Origin: Desulfobacterales bacterium
GTDB lineage: Bacteria > Desulfobacterota > Desulfobacteria > Desulfobacterales > C00003060
Assembly (NCBI GenBank): GCA_013375395.1
Contig: JABXJW010000009.1
Location: 1 to 35,899, forward strand
Reading direction: 5' to 3'
Length of the DNA stretch: 35,899 nt
Each line of letters opens with the position of its first letter. Position 1 is the first letter of the stretch. The translations under genes and the position numbers were made by a program. The notes beneath the pieces are model-generated. The model was not told the DNA's origin and ran no database searches. It saw only the letters and a list, made by a program, of their open reading frames with translations. Below, one piece after another: positions 7,431-16,845 of the stretch.

Positions 7431-7760
7431 ATGGGGAAAAAGGAAAAAAAGGAGAAACAAGAAAAGCCGCTTGATCGAATGACAGCCAAAGAGCTGCGGG
7501 ATGTCGCCTTAAAGATTCCGGAGATAACAGGCGTGCACGGGATGAATAAGGCTGAACTGCTGGCTGCTATTAAGGGTGTCCGCGGGATCGTTGATGAGAA
7601 GCTTAAGAAAACCGATGTTTCCGTGCGCGAGATCAAGAAGAAGATCCAGGGGCTGAAAGAAGTGAAGGCCGAGGCCCATGAAAACAAGGATAAGGCAAAG
7701 GCCAAGACATTAAGACGCCGTATAAGCCGCCTCAAGAAAAAGACACGCAGAGCCGCGTAA
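7431..7760 (+). CDS. Small basic protein with Rho N-terminal (SAP-like) domain
   Basis: 109 residues and very Lys-rich. Residues 14-48 (LDRMTAKELRDVALKIPEI then GVHGMNKAELLAAIK) match the helix-extended-helix Rho_N domain found at the start of transcription terminator Rho and in stand-alone proteins. The rest is a charged helix (about 50-85) and a strongly basic tail (KTLRRRISRLKKKTRRAA). This composition suggests nucleic-acid binding, perhaps RNA. AAGGAG lies 8 bases before the ATG. The HAD-family gene starts 13 bases after the stop, so the two are probably one operon. The specific role is unknown. Confidence 0.82.
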   Translation: MGKKEKKEKQEKPLDRMTAKELRDVALKIPEITGVHGMNKAELLAAIKGVRGIVDEKLKKTDVSVREIKKKIQGLKEVKAEAHENKDKAKAKTLRRRISRLKKKTRRAA

Positions 7761-7773
7761 AAGGCAGACCGAT

Positions 7774-8349
7774 ATGATCGCACCAGGCGACATCGCCTTT
7801 GACCTAGACGGCGTCTTTGCCAATACCATGGATCTCTTTCTGGAAATTGCACGCAGCGACTACGGCATCAACCATATAAGATACGAAGATATCAATCAGT
7901 ATTTCCTGGAAGAGTGCCTGGATATAGACCCCGAGGTCGTCAGGGTCATCATAAACAGGATACTGGAAGGAGACTTTGAGCCCGAACTCAGACCTGTGGA
8001 CGGTGCTGTAGAAGTGCTTTCCGAGATCGCAGAGGCAGCGCCACTCCTTTTTGTAACCGCACGACCCAAGCTTTTGCCTGCCAAGGCGTGGGTGGAAAAA
8101 AAGCTTCCCCGGCAGGCGCCTCAAATTGAAATGATTGCCACCGGCACCTTTGAAGGAAAGGCCGACGTACTCAAGGCTCGGGGCATCCGGTATTTTGTGG
8201 ATGACTACCTTGATATCTGCTTTATGTTGCATGAGCAAGGTATTATCCCGATCCTGTTCAGGCAGCCGTGGAATCGCTTTGCCCATCCTTTCCGGGAGGT
8301 CGGTACGTGGGCTGAGATCAGGGCCCTGATTGATTTTCCTGCCACATAA
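7774..8349 (+). CDS. HAD-superfamily hydrolase, 5'-nucleotidase-like
   Basis: A 191-residue HAD phosphatase. Motif I is DLDGVFA with Asp10 as nucleophile and Asp12 as acid/base. Motif II is VTARP near residue 95, and the acidic motif IV is VDDYLD near 148. The all-helical cap inserted after motif I and the overall size resemble the bacterial 5'(3')-deoxyribonucleotidase-like family (NT5C type). The likely reaction is phosphate removal from a small phosphoester, perhaps a nucleotide; the substrate is not proven. It follows the Rho_N-domain gene by 13 bases and is probably cotranscribed. Soluble, cytoplasmic. Confidence 0.8.
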   Translation: MIAPGDIAFDLDGVFANTMDLFLEIARSDYGINHIRYEDINQYFLEECLDIDPEVVRVIINRILEGDFEPELRPVDGAVEVLSEIAEAAPLLFVTARPKLLPAKAWVEKKLPRQAPQIEMIATGTFEGKADVLKARGIRYFVDDYLDICFMLHEQGIIPILFRQPWNRFAHPFREVGTWAEIRALIDFPAT

Positions 8350-8644
8350 TTCCCGCGATTTCTTGCGGAATCTCCCCAAATATTCGAGATTTTCTCCCAA
8401 TCAGGCAAAGAACTGCCGGAAAAAGGCTGCAACCGGCCAAGTAGTTTCCCCATTTTTTTATTGATTAATCAAGAAATTGTGCTAATTTTTAAACTTTTCC
8501 AAGACAGCGACGAGACAGCGACGACAGCAGCGACAGCTTCCACGCCCACAGGGCCGAAAGCTAGGCCGCTGTCTGTTGCCATCAGGCGAATCTCTTTGAT
8601 CAGCTTTGAGCTTATCCGGCTTGTCCGGGTTGGGCGAGGATGTC
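8350..8644. other. Intergenic region before xerC: palindrome, GACAGC-rich repeats, AGCTTATCCGGCTT element
   Basis: No gene is seen. TTGATTAATCAA at 8461-8472 is a perfect 12-bp palindrome. GACAGCGAC-type words repeat through 8503-8538. AGCTTATCCGGCTTGTCC with following GGGTTGGG at 8609-8634 is shared with 1967-1992 (divergent) and 12020-12041. Confidence 0.6.
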
Positions 8645-9556
8645 GTGAAGAAATTAATCGAAACTTTTATTGAAACCCTGTCAGCCGAAAAGGGTTTTTC
8701 GCCCCACACCTGCCGGGCCTACCGAAACGACCTGGAGGGATTTTATGCCTATCTAGGTGAAGCCGCCAAGGGAAAGCGTCAAAGCAAAACAAGGGCGAAC
8801 ATCCACGACGTAGATGGCCTGGTGATCCGATCGTATCTGGGTTTCTTGCACAAGAAGAACCAAAAGACGACCATCGCCCGGAAACTTTCGGCCCTGAGGT
8901 CCTTTTTTCGATTCCTGGTTAAAAAGGGTGTGATCGGCAAAAACCCTGCTGAAACGGTCCTGACCCCAAAGCGGGGATGTCCTGCGCCGCAATATCTGCC
9001 GGTGGATGACATGTTCCGTCTGCTGGACGGGCTGAAAGGGGATTCGATCCTTGCCTTGCGGAACCGGGCCATTCTGGAGACACTCTATTCCACGGGGCTG
9101 CGGGTGGGAGAACTGGTTGGTATGGACGTACAGGATGTCGATTTTGACAGGGGCCTGGCTCGGGTTCTGGGCAAGGGGAACAAGGAGCGCGTTGTTCCAG
9201 TCGGGAAGAAGGCCCTTTCTTGCACGCGTATCTACCTGGATCGCAGGGGCATGGGCGGCAGGACGCATGACGTCAATGGGGAGCCCTTGTTTTTGAATAA
9301 TAGAAAGGGGCGTTTGACCGCGCGCTCTGTTGCGCGGTTACTTGAAAAACTGGTTCTACAGTTGGGCCTGATGCGACCCATAACGCCCCACGGGCTCCGG
9401 CACACTTTTGCCACCCATATGCTTGATGCCGGGGCTGATCTCCGGGAGGTGCAGGAGTTGCTGGGTCACGCAAGCATAACGACTACGCAAAGATATACGC
9501 ACGTGAGTATTGACCGGTTAATGGAGGTTTACGACAAAGCGCATCCCAGGAGGTAG
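8645..9556 (+). CDS. xerC: Tyrosine recombinase XerC-type
   Basis: Site-specific recombinase of the Xer pair that resolves chromosome dimers at dif. The 303-residue product has an N-terminal SAM-like core-binding domain (about 5-95) and a C-terminal catalytic domain. All catalytic residues are present: Arg153 (STGLRVGEL), Lys177 (GKGNKER), His249 and Arg252 (HGLRHTFAT), His275 (LGHASI) and Tyr284 (RYTHV), with E. coli XerC spacing. I chose GTG at 8645 because GAGGA ends 4 bases before it. The open frame runs up to a TTG at 8606, but that part is a translated dispersed repeat. It lies upstream of hslVU, a common order in many bacteria. XerD is the alternative name; neighbours favour XerC. Confidence 0.93.
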   Translation: MKKLIETFIETLSAEKGFSPHTCRAYRNDLEGFYAYLGEAAKGKRQSKTRANIHDVDGLVIRSYLGFLHKKNQKTTIARKLSALRSFFRFLVKKGVIGKNPAETVLTPKRGCPAPQYLPVDDMFRLLDGLKGDSILALRNRAILETLYSTGLRVGELVGMDVQDVDFDRGLARVLGKGNKERVVPVGKKALSCTRIYLDRRGMGGRTHDVNGEPLFLNNRKGRLTARSVARLLEKLVLQLGLMRPITPHGLRHTFATHMLDAGADLREVQELLGHASITTTQRYTHVSIDRLMEVYDKAHPRR

Positions 9557-9564
9557 GGATGGGG

Positions 9565-9685
9565 AAAGTGCCTAATGTGAGCTAAAGTGCCTAAAGTGAT
9601 CTAAAGTTGTGGAACTTGCCTTCGGCAAGGACAATTATAATATGGAAAAGGCGCCCTAACTTCAGGCACTCTAGTTCACTTACTG
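9565..9685. repeat. Family C arms around a small hairpin, upstream of hslV
   Basis: The left arm (9565-9609) has AAAGTGCCT, AATGTGAGCT, AAAGTGCCT, AAAGTGATCT words. The right arm (9656-9685) has CTTCAGGCACTCTAGTTCAC in the opposite sense. Between them CTTGCC (9615-9620) and GGCAAG (9624-9629) pair around TTC. This is the same plan as at 11831-11968. Confidence 0.75.
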
Positions 9686-9710
9686 GGGTCGGCAAGCTGG
9701 AGGAATTGAA

Positions 9711-10256
9711 ATGCAAAGTCGCACGAATCTTCATGGAACCACTATTCTTGCCGTGCGGCGCGGCAGTAATGTGGTTGTGGCAGGCGACGGCCAGGTGACC
9801 ATGAAAGATACCATTATGAAACACAGCGCCAAGAAGGTTCGCAAGATATATAACGACAGAATCATAGTTGGGTTTGCCGGCGCCACTGCTGATGCGCTGA
9901 ATCTTTATGAACGCTTTGAAGGAAAACTTGAGCAATTCAACGGGAATCTCACGCGCTCGGCCGTGGAGCTGGCCAAGGACTGGAGAACCGACAAGTACTT
10001 GAGGCGTTTGGAAGCGGTTATCGTGGCCGTGGATTCCGAGCATTTGTTTCTGATATCGGGAAATGGCGATGTAATTGAGCCGGATGAAGGGGTCTTGGGA
10101 ATCGGATCCGGCGGAGCTTATGCTCAGGCCGCTGCTGTCGCACTGATCCGGCATACGGAACTGGATGCCAGTTCGATCGCAGACATTGCCATGAAAATTG
10201 CCGGTTCCATTTGCATCTATACCAACGAACAAATCACCATTGAAGAGATCAAGTGA
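9711..10256 (+). CDS. hslV: ATP-dependent protease peptidase subunit HslV (ClpQ)
   Basis: Threonine protease that forms the double hexameric core of HslUV and degrades unfolded or tagged proteins delivered by HslU. The 181-residue product begins MQSRTNLHG then [18 protein letters not shown]; the catalytic N-terminal Thr is residue 10 after removal of a nine-residue propeptide, a common extension outside enterobacteria. [17 protein letters not shown] is the conserved family core. GGAGG lies 7 bases before the ATG. hslU follows after 9 bases, so the two form an operon. A family C repeat fills the gap from xerC. Cytoplasmic. Confidence 0.97.
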   Translation: MQSRTNLHGTTILAVRRGSNVVVAGDGQVTMKDTIMKHSAKKVRKIYNDRIIVGFAGATADALNLYERFEGKLEQFNGNLTRSAVELAKDWRTDKYLRRLEAVIVAVDSEHLFLISGNGDVIEPDEGVLGIGSGGAYAQAAAVALIRHTELDASSIADIAMKIAGSICIYTNEQITIEEIK

Positions 10257-10265
10257 GGAGTATCC

Positions 10266-11639
10266 ATGCAACAGTTTACACCGCGTGAGATCGTATCAGA
10301 ACTGGACAGGTATATTATAAGCCAGAAAGAGGCGAAGCGCTCCGTGGCCATCGCGCTCAGGAATCGGTGGCGACGGCAGCAGGTTCCGGAGGACCTGCGA
10401 GATGAGATAGCCCCAAAAAATATTATCCTGATCGGACCCACAGGCGTCGGAAAGACAGAGATTGCAAGACGTCTGGCCCGGCTTGCGAATTCTCCCTTTT
10501 TGAAGATTGAGGCATCCAAGTTTACCGAGGTAGGGTATGTGGGCCGCGATGTGGAGTCCATGATCCGCGATCTGACGGAGCTTGCCGTAAATATGGTCAA
10601 GTCGGAGGAGCAGGAGGCGGTCAAGACAAAGGCTCAAGCAATAGCTGAAGAGCGAATGCTTGATGTTCTCCTCCCGCCGAAAAAGGACTCGGAGACACCG
10701 GAGGAGGCTGAAGGTGAAGAAAAGACTCTGGAGCTTGTGAAGAAAGACGCGGTGGAACCTCCGTCAACACGTGAGAAAATCCGCAAAATGCTGCGCAACG
10801 GTAAGCTTGACAGCCGTTATGTCGATCTGGAGGTGGCTGAACGGGCCATGCCCGTGGTGGAGATATTTTCAAGCGTAGGGCTTGAAGAGATGGACATCAA
10901 CCTCAAGGACATGTTCGGCGGTATGTTTCCGAAAAAAACGAAGAAGCGGAAAGTCAAGGTCCCGGAAGCCATGGAGATTCTTACTCAGGAGGAGGCCCAA
11001 CGGCTTGTGGACATGGACAAGGTCGTAAAACAGGCAATCACCAAGGTGGAGCAGGCCGGCATCATCTTCCTGGACGAGATCGATAAGATCACGGGCCGTG
11101 AGGGCACACACGGGCCGGATGTCTCAAGGGAGGGTGTGCAGCGCGACCTGCTTCCCCTTGTAGAGGGGTGCTCAGTGACAACAAAGTACGGCATGGTGAA
11201 GACAGACCATATCCTTTTTATTGCTTCGGGCGCCTTTCATACCAGCAAGCCATCCGACCTGATCCCGGAACTTCAGGGCCGGTTCCCGATCAGGGTGGAA
11301 TTGAAGTCTTTGGGCAAAGACGACTTTGTCAGGATCTTGACCGAGCCGAAAAATGCCCTCATTCTCCAGTACAAGGCCCTGCTCAAGACAGAGGGCATAG
11401 GTTTGGCCTTTAAAGATGATGCGGTTTCCGCCATTGCAGAGATCGCAACAGAGGTGAATGCGCGGACCGAAAATATTGGGGCAAGGAGGCTCCACACGGT
11501 GTTGGAACGGCTACTTGACGAGATCCTGTTCGACGCCCCTGATGTTGCCGAACAGCAGATCGGAATTGACGCCCAGTATGTGTACGAGAAACTAAAAGAC
11601 ATCAAGGACGACGAGGACCTGAGTAGGTATATACTGTAA
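10266..11639 (+). CDS. hslU: ATP-dependent protease ATPase subunit HslU (ClpY)
   Basis: AAA+ unfoldase that feeds substrates into HslV. The 457-residue protein begins with the family start ([16 protein letters not shown]). Walker A is GPTGVGKT at 57-64 and Walker B is [10 protein letters not shown] near 265. The I-domain insertion between them is charged and variable, as is normal. Sensor and C-terminal regions ([19 protein letters not shown] and the DLSRYIL end, which docks into HslV) are conserved. GAGGAG precedes the ATG. It is paired with hslV, with no sign of truncation. A 462-base repeat-filled gap follows before argB. Confidence 0.97.
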   Translation: MQQFTPREIVSELDRYIISQKEAKRSVAIALRNRWRRQQVPEDLRDEIAPKNIILIGPTGVGKTEIARRLARLANSPFLKIEASKFTEVGYVGRDVESMIRDLTELAVNMVKSEEQEAVKTKAQAIAEERMLDVLLPPKKDSETPEEAEGEEKTLELVKKDAVEPPSTREKIRKMLRNGKLDSRYVDLEVAERAMPVVEIFSSVGLEEMDINLKDMFGGMFPKKTKKRKVKVPEAMEILTQEEAQRLVDMDKVVKQAITKVEQAGIIFLDEIDKITGREGTHGPDVSREGVQRDLLPLVEGCSVTTKYGMVKTDHILFIASGAFHTSKPSDLIPELQGRFPIRVELKSLGKDDFVRILTEPKNALILQYKALLKTEGIGLAFKDDAVSAIAEIATEVNARTENIGARRLHTVLERLLDEILFDAPDVAEQQIGIDAQYVYEKLKDIKDDEDLSRYIL

Positions 11640-11667
11640 ATAATGATTGAAGATTGAGTGTTGAGAA

Positions 11668-11709
11668 GTTAGCTAAAGTGCCTAAAATGCCTAAAGTGCG
11701 CTAAAGTTG
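11668..11709 (+). repeat. Family C array after hslU
   Basis: Words TTAGCTAAAGTGCCTAAAAT and then GCCTAAAGTGCGCTAAAG repeat in tandem. A weak opposite-sense echo (GACTTTAGTTCCTTAG) is at 11758-11773, suggesting a decayed partner arm. Confidence 0.65.
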
Positions 11710-11830
11710 ATCCGCCGTCTGCAGAAAAGAATCTTCTAAATTCGTTTGGTTCCTTTGACTTTAGTTCCTTAGTTGTGAAATTCGTGTTTTTTCTGGCAAA
11801 AAATTTTTGTCATGTTCAACAAAAAGTGAG

Positions 11831-11968
11831 GTAAAGTGCCTAGAGTGTCTAAAGTGAGCTAAAGTTAATGTGCACGCCTTCGGCGTGGTCAGTCTTAAGA
11901 ACAGGTTGCGCTGAAAGCGCATTCCTTAACTTTAGGCACTTTCAACTTTAGTTCACTTTAGGCACTTG
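11831..11968. repeat. Family C arms around two hairpins, between hslU and argB
   Basis: The left arm (11831-11868) has TAAAGTGCCTAGAGTG and TCTAAAGTGAGCTAAAG words. The right arm (11926-11968) has the opposite-sense CTTTAGGCAC, AACTTTAGTTCAC, CTTTAGGCAC. The core holds CACGCC-TTC-GGCGTG (11873-11887) and TGCGCT-GAA-AGCGCA (about 11907-11921). The layout matches the element before hslV. Confidence 0.75.
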
Positions 11969-12036
11969 TTCTAGTTAGATTTAATTTTATTTTCCAAGGC
12001 TTAAACCAATCCTTGTTTGGTTCCGGCTTGTCCGGG

Positions 12037-12974
<938 letters not shown>

Positions 12975-12977
<3 letters not shown>

Positions 12978-12996
12978 TCACTGACCAATGACCTAA
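12975..12996 (+). repeat. Short family B array at argB stop
   Basis: TAGTCAC, TGACCAA, TGACCTA in 7-bp phase. Its first three bases are the argB stop codon. argD starts 20 bases downstream. Confidence 0.65.
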
Positions 12997-13016
12997 TAAA
13001 GACAGCAGACCGGGTC

Positions 13017-14186
13017 ATGGCGACCACCTACAGCCGGTTTCCGATTGTGCTCACAGAAGGAAGGGGATGTATGCTGAGCGATGCAGAGGGTCGCACCTAT
13101 ACGGATTTTGTGGCAGGCATTGCAGTGTGCAATCTGGGGCACGCACATGAGGGGATTGCCAGGGCCGTAGCGGATCAGGCGCGCCGTTTGGTGCATGTGT
13201 CAAACCTTTATTATACCGAGCCGCAAAGCGAGTTGGCCGAATGGCTGGTTGAACATTCCTTTGCAGACCGTGTCTTTTTTTGCAACAGCGGTGCTGAGGC
13301 AAACGAGGCTGCGATAAAGCTGGCCCGCAAATACTTCAAGGATCGCGGCGCCCCGGAGCGGTTCAGGATCATAACCATGGAGGGCTCTTTTCACGGTCGA
13401 ACTATGGCGACCCTGAGTGCCACGGGGCAGGAAAAGATCCGCAAAGGTTTCGAACCACTTCTGGATGGTTTTGACATCGTTGCTTTCAATGATCTTGAAG
13501 CAGTTCAGGTCGCCGTTACCGGGCAGACATGTGCCGTCATGCTGGAACCGATACAGGGCGAAGGAGGGGTTCTATGCCCTTCCCAGGGGTATCTGGAAGG
13601 CCTGCGCAAGTTATGTGACAAAGAAGGACTTCTGCTCATCTTTGATGAAGTGCAAACAGGCATGGGTCGGACAGGAAGCCTTTTTGCTTACGAACACTTT
13701 GACATGACGCCGGACATCATGTGCCTGGCCAAGGCCCTGGCCAATGGGCTGCCCATGGGGGCGATGCTCGCCAAAGAAGAGGTTGCCAAGGCGTTTACCC
13801 CTGGTTCTCATGCCTCGACCTTCGGGGGAACACCCCTGGTTGCCGCCGCGGCCCTTACGGCGGCAAAGGTCCTTTTGGATGAGGGGGTGATTGAAAACTG
13901 CCAAAAGGTCGGCAAGTATTTCAAAGACCGGCTCCAGAGTTTGAAGTTGAAATATGCCTTTGTCCGCGAGGTCAGGGGAGAGGGCCTTTTGATCGGCCTT
14001 GATCTCACATGTGACGGCAAGACTGTTGTTGCGGCGTGCATGGAAAAGGGTTTCTTGATCAACTGCACACAGGATCATATTCTGCGGTTTATCCCGCCGC
14101 TGATTATCAAAGAGGAGCAGATAGATTCACTCATCGCGTGTCTGGATGCCGTGTTCGAGGGTCTGTCCAACAGCTCCAAGGAATAA
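13017..14186 (+). CDS. argD: Acetylornithine aminotransferase
   Basis: Class III PLP aminotransferase that converts N-acetylglutamate semialdehyde to N-acetylornithine. Related enzymes can also serve the succinyl-DAP step of lysine synthesis, but the DapL gene in this window makes that unnecessary. In the 389-residue protein FCNSGAEANEAAIKLARK binds the cofactor phosphate, FDEVQTGMGRTG holds the ring-binding Asp, and Lys239 in LAKALANGLPMG is the Schiff-base lysine. An in-frame stop lies just upstream of the ATG, so the start is well limited. It lies between argB and argF. Cytoplasmic. Confidence 0.95.
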   Translation: MATTYSRFPIVLTEGRGCMLSDAEGRTYTDFVAGIAVCNLGHAHEGIARAVADQARRLVHVSNLYYTEPQSELAEWLVEHSFADRVFFCNSGAEANEAAIKLARKYFKDRGAPERFRIITMEGSFHGRTMATLSATGQEKIRKGFEPLLDGFDIVAFNDLEAVQVAVTGQTCAVMLEPIQGEGGVLCPSQGYLEGLRKLCDKEGLLLIFDEVQTGMGRTGSLFAYEHFDMTPDIMCLAKALANGLPMGAMLAKEEVAKAFTPGSHASTFGGTPLVAAAALTAAKVLLDEGVIENCQKVGKYFKDRLQSLKLKYAFVREVRGEGLLIGLDLTCDGKTVVAACMEKGFLINCTQDHILRFIPPLIIKEEQIDSLIACLDAVFEGLSNSSKE

Positions 14187-14504
14187 AGACGTAACAACGT
14201 GGGCATTATGCGTCTGTTAGTTCGCTCCGCGGTGACGTTTTTTATACAGCGTGCCAATAAAATCTCCAGAAACCTGCCCCCAATGCTTCGAAAAGCGAGG
14301 CAGGCGGGTCTCCCTTTATGAAAGGGGGACTCTCCAATATTCCCCCTTTTGTAAAGGGGGACTCTCCAATATTCCCCCCTTTTGTAAAGGGGGGCAAGGG
14401 GGGATTTATTCAAGATTCCGGCTGTCATTAACAAATAGGTAATGCTCCAGAAACAACTTGTTCAAAACGATAAAGAACCGTGTAGTTGTGAATCGAATAA
14501 CGAA
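14187..14504. other. 318-bp intergenic region between argD and argF
   Basis: The family D hairpins occupy 14309-14407. The rest shows no gene. The open frame that reaches argF from 14442 encodes 21 extra residues that are not typical of the family. No convincing promoter was identified. Confidence 0.5.
14309..14407. repeat. Three tandem C-run/G-run hairpins (family D) before argF
   Basis: TCCCTTTATGAAAGGGGGAC (from 14311), CCCCCTTTTGTAAAGGGGG (from 14342) and CCCCCCTTTTGTAAAGGGGGG (from 14374, written here in part) are each hairpins. The first two are followed by ACTCTCCAATATT and the last by CAAGGGGGGATTT. The unit resembles the dispersed hairpin at 18287-18365. Confidence 0.8.
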
Positions 14505-15443
14505 ATGAAAAAAGACCTTTTAACTCTCAGGGATTTAACTGCCGATGATTTTGAGGCGTTTTTTGCGCGCTCATTCGAGCTGAAAGAGCGCCACAAGATA
14601 GGAATTCATGATCGAACGCTTCAGGGCAAGACCCTCGGGCTTATCTTTGACAAGCCATCTACTCGGACCCGGGTCTCCTTTGAGGCGGCCATGATCCAGC
14701 TTGGCGGGGATTCCCTGTTTTTGAATGCAAGGGATAGCCAGTTGATTCGAAACGAACCTATAGAAGATACGGCCCGTGTTCTTTCCAGGTATATGGACGG
14801 CCTGGTGGTTCGGACCTATTCTCAGGATTTATTGCGGGAACTGGCAGCAGCGGCCTCCGTCGCCGTGATCAACGGTCTGACCGATCTTTATCATCCATGC
14901 CAGGTACTGAGCGATCTGATGACCATGTTGGAAGAAAAGGGCAGACTGGATGATCTGAAGATTGCCTGGGTGGGGGATGGCAACAACGTAGCCCATTCCT
15001 GGCTGAATGCATCGGCCATACTGGGGCTCCACCTGGTCCTTGCGTGCCCCGAGGGGTACAAGCCCAAGGACGACATCTTGGAGCAGGCCGTGAACGATAC
15101 GGCGGGTCGCATTGTTGTCCTTTCCGATCCTGAGCAGGCTGTTCGTGATGCAGATGTGATCTATACGGATGTTTGGGCCAGTATGGGCCAAGAAAGCGAA
15201 TCAGAGCACAGGAAGGAAATCTTTAAGCCCTATCAGGTGAACGAGGCCCTGGTGGCTTTGGCCAAAGAGGATGTGATTGTCATGCACTGTTTGCCGGCAC
15301 ACAGGGGCGAGGAGATTTCCGCAGACGCACTTGAAGGGATGCACTCGGTCGTGTGGGATCAGGCGGAAAACAAGCTGCACATGCACAAAGCGATACTGGA
15401 GAAGTTCATTGGTCAGGAGGCTGTTAGTGTCAACAGGGATTAA
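14505..15443 (+). CDS. argF: Ornithine carbamoyltransferase
   Basis: Forms citrulline from ornithine and carbamoyl phosphate. The 312-residue product starts [19 protein letters not shown], the usual family N-terminus. The frame is open to an ATG at 14442, but the extra 21 residues do not resemble the family, so I chose 14505. Its ribosome-binding site is weak. Signature motifs are STRTRVSFE from Ser52 (carbamoyl phosphate loop), HPCQ from His130, [12 protein letters not shown], and HCLP at 261-264 (ornithine loop with the key Cys262). The end overlaps the argG start by 17 bases. Confidence 0.96.
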   Translation: MKKDLLTLRDLTADDFEAFFARSFELKERHKIGIHDRTLQGKTLGLIFDKPSTRTRVSFEAAMIQLGGDSLFLNARDSQLIRNEPIEDTARVLSRYMDGLVVRTYSQDLLRELAAAASVAVINGLTDLYHPCQVLSDLMTMLEEKGRLDDLKIAWVGDGNNVAHSWLNASAILGLHLVLACPEGYKPKDDILEQAVNDTAGRIVVLSDPEQAVRDADVIYTDVWASMGQESESEHRKEIFKPYQVNEALVALAKEDVIVMHCLPAHRGEEISADALEGMHSVVWDQAENKLHMHKAILEKFIGQEAVSVNRD

Positions 15444-16641
15444 AAAAATCGTCTTGGCCTATTCAGGAGGGCTTGACACCTCGGTTATCCTGAAGTGGTT
15501 GGCCGAGACGTACGAGTGTCCGGTGGTTGCCTTTGTGGCTGATATCGGCCAGGGAGAAGAGCTGGAACCCTTGGAGCAAAAGGGTCTGGATACGGGCGCT
15601 GAAAAGGTGATCGTTGAGGACTTAAAAGAGAATTTTGTCAGGGACTACGTATTTCCGGCCTTTCGCGCAAATGCCGCATATGAAGGCCAGTATCTGCTGG
15701 GCACGTCACTTGCCCGTCCGCTCATTGCCAAACGGCAGGTTGAGGTTGCCCGCACGGAGGGCGCGGACGCACTGAGTCACGGGGCCACTGGAAAGGGAAA
15801 TGATCAGGTGCGCTTTGAGCTGGCCTATGAGGCCCTGGCTCCTGACATGAAGATAATTGCGCCGTGGCGCGAGTGGCAGATGAACTCTCGTCAGGCCCTC
15901 ATGGATTATGCCAAGGCGCACGGCATACGTGTGCCGGCAAGCCGAAAAAAGCCTTACAGCACGGATCGGAACTTGCTCCACGTCAGCTATGAAGGGGGGA
16001 TTCTTGAAGATCCCTGGAAAGCGCCGCCGGATGACATGTTTTGCCTTTCTGCATCTCCTATTGAGGCCCCTGACAGGCCGGAACTTGTGGAGATCTCCTT
16101 TGAGAATGGAGATCCGGTAGCCGTTGACGGCGAGAGGCTTTCCCCTGCCGAACTGCTTTCCAGGTTCAATATGCTTGGGGGCCGAAACGGCATAGGCCGG
16201 ATCGATCTGGTGGAAAACCGGTTTGTGGGAATAAAGTCGCGAGGGGTGTATGAAACACCTGGGGGCACGATCCTTAGGGTGGCCCATATGGCAATGGAGT
16301 CGATTACCATGGACCGCGAGGTCATGCATATTCGCGACTCCTTGATTCCCAAGTACGCCGAGCTCATCTATTACGGGTTCTGGTTTTCTCCTGAGATGAA
16401 GGTCTTGCAGACCATGATTGATGAAACGCAGAAGACGGTTTCAGGCGCGGTGCGTCTGGAGCTTTATAAGGGCAACTGTCGCGTGCTTGGCCGCAAATCC
16501 GACATGTCCTTGTACAGGAGCGATTTTGCCACCTTTGAGTCTGATGAGGTTTATCGTCACCAAGACGCAGAAGGCTTTATCCGGCTAAACGCCTTAAGGC
16601 TTAAGATTCAGGCCTTGATGAAAGATCGGAAGAGTGCCTAA
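15427..16641 (+). CDS. argG: Argininosuccinate synthase
   Basis: ATP-dependent joining of citrulline and aspartate. The GTG at 15427 was chosen because AGGAGG (15415-15420) lies 6 bases upstream and the protein then starts like the family ([16 protein letters not shown]). The longer open frame from 15277 is argF sequence read out of frame. The 404-residue protein shows the pyrophosphate loop SGGLDTS (13-19), the [12 protein letters not shown] loop near 120 and APWREW. It overlaps argF by 17 bases, implying coupled translation. Its last residues (SA) and TAA stop come from the first unit of a family C array. Confidence 0.97.
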   Translation: MSTGIKKIVLAYSGGLDTSVILKWLAETYECPVVAFVADIGQGEELEPLEQKGLDTGAEKVIVEDLKENFVRDYVFPAFRANAAYEGQYLLGTSLARPLIAKRQVEVARTEGADALSHGATGKGNDQVRFELAYEALAPDMKIIAPWREWQMNSRQALMDYAKAHGIRVPASRKKPYSTDRNLLHVSYEGGILEDPWKAPPDDMFCLSASPIEAPDRPELVEISFENGDPVAVDGERLSPAELLSRFNMLGGRNGIGRIDLVENRFVGIKSRGVYETPGGTILRVAHMAMESITMDREVMHIRDSLIPKYAELIYYGFWFSPEMKVLQTMIDETQKTVSGAVRLELYKGNCRVLGRKSDMSLYRSDFATFESDEVYRHQDAEGFIRLNALRLKIQALMKDRKSA

Positions 16642-16675
16642 AGTGATCTAAAGTGAACTAAAGTGCCTAAAGTTG
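16632..16675 (+). repeat. Family C array at argG stop
   Basis: Words AGTGCCT, AAAGTGATCT, AAAGTGAACT, AAAGTGCCT, AAAGTTG follow in tandem. The argG TAA (16639-16641) is inside the first unit. Confidence 0.75.
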
Positions 16676-16706
16676 TATATTGAACAAGGATGTTTTGTAG
16701 ATTGCA

Positions 16707-16795
16707 GATGCCTGATGCCCGATGGCTGATAGCAGGGCCAAGCTACGTTACCTGGCAATATATCCGGCATCCGGGATCTGGCATCATGAATCATA
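16707..16795. repeat. Family A arms in inverted orientation between argG and argH
   Basis: The left arm is four units, 16707-16734: GATGCCT, GATGCCC, GATGGCT, GATAGCA. The right arm is five units, 16761-16795: TATCCGG, CATCCGG, GATCTGG, CATCATG, AATCATA. Both are in exact 7-bp phase. Confidence 0.78.
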
Positions 16796-16801
16796 ATTTG
16801 A

Positions 16802-16836
16802 GCCAATGACTACTGACCAATGACCACTGACCACTG
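16802..16836 (+). repeat. Family B array before argH
   Basis: Units of GCCAATGAC, TACTGACCAATGACC and ACTGACC type in 7-bp phase. It ends just before the argH start and partly overlaps its GAGGTG ribosome-binding region. Confidence 0.7.
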
Positions 16837-16845
16837 AGGTGTCCC

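Noticed and set aside
8606-8644. Longer xerC start at TTG 8606
   Set aside because: The extension is a dispersed repeat read in frame; the GTG at 8645 has a Shine-Dalgarno site and fits family length.
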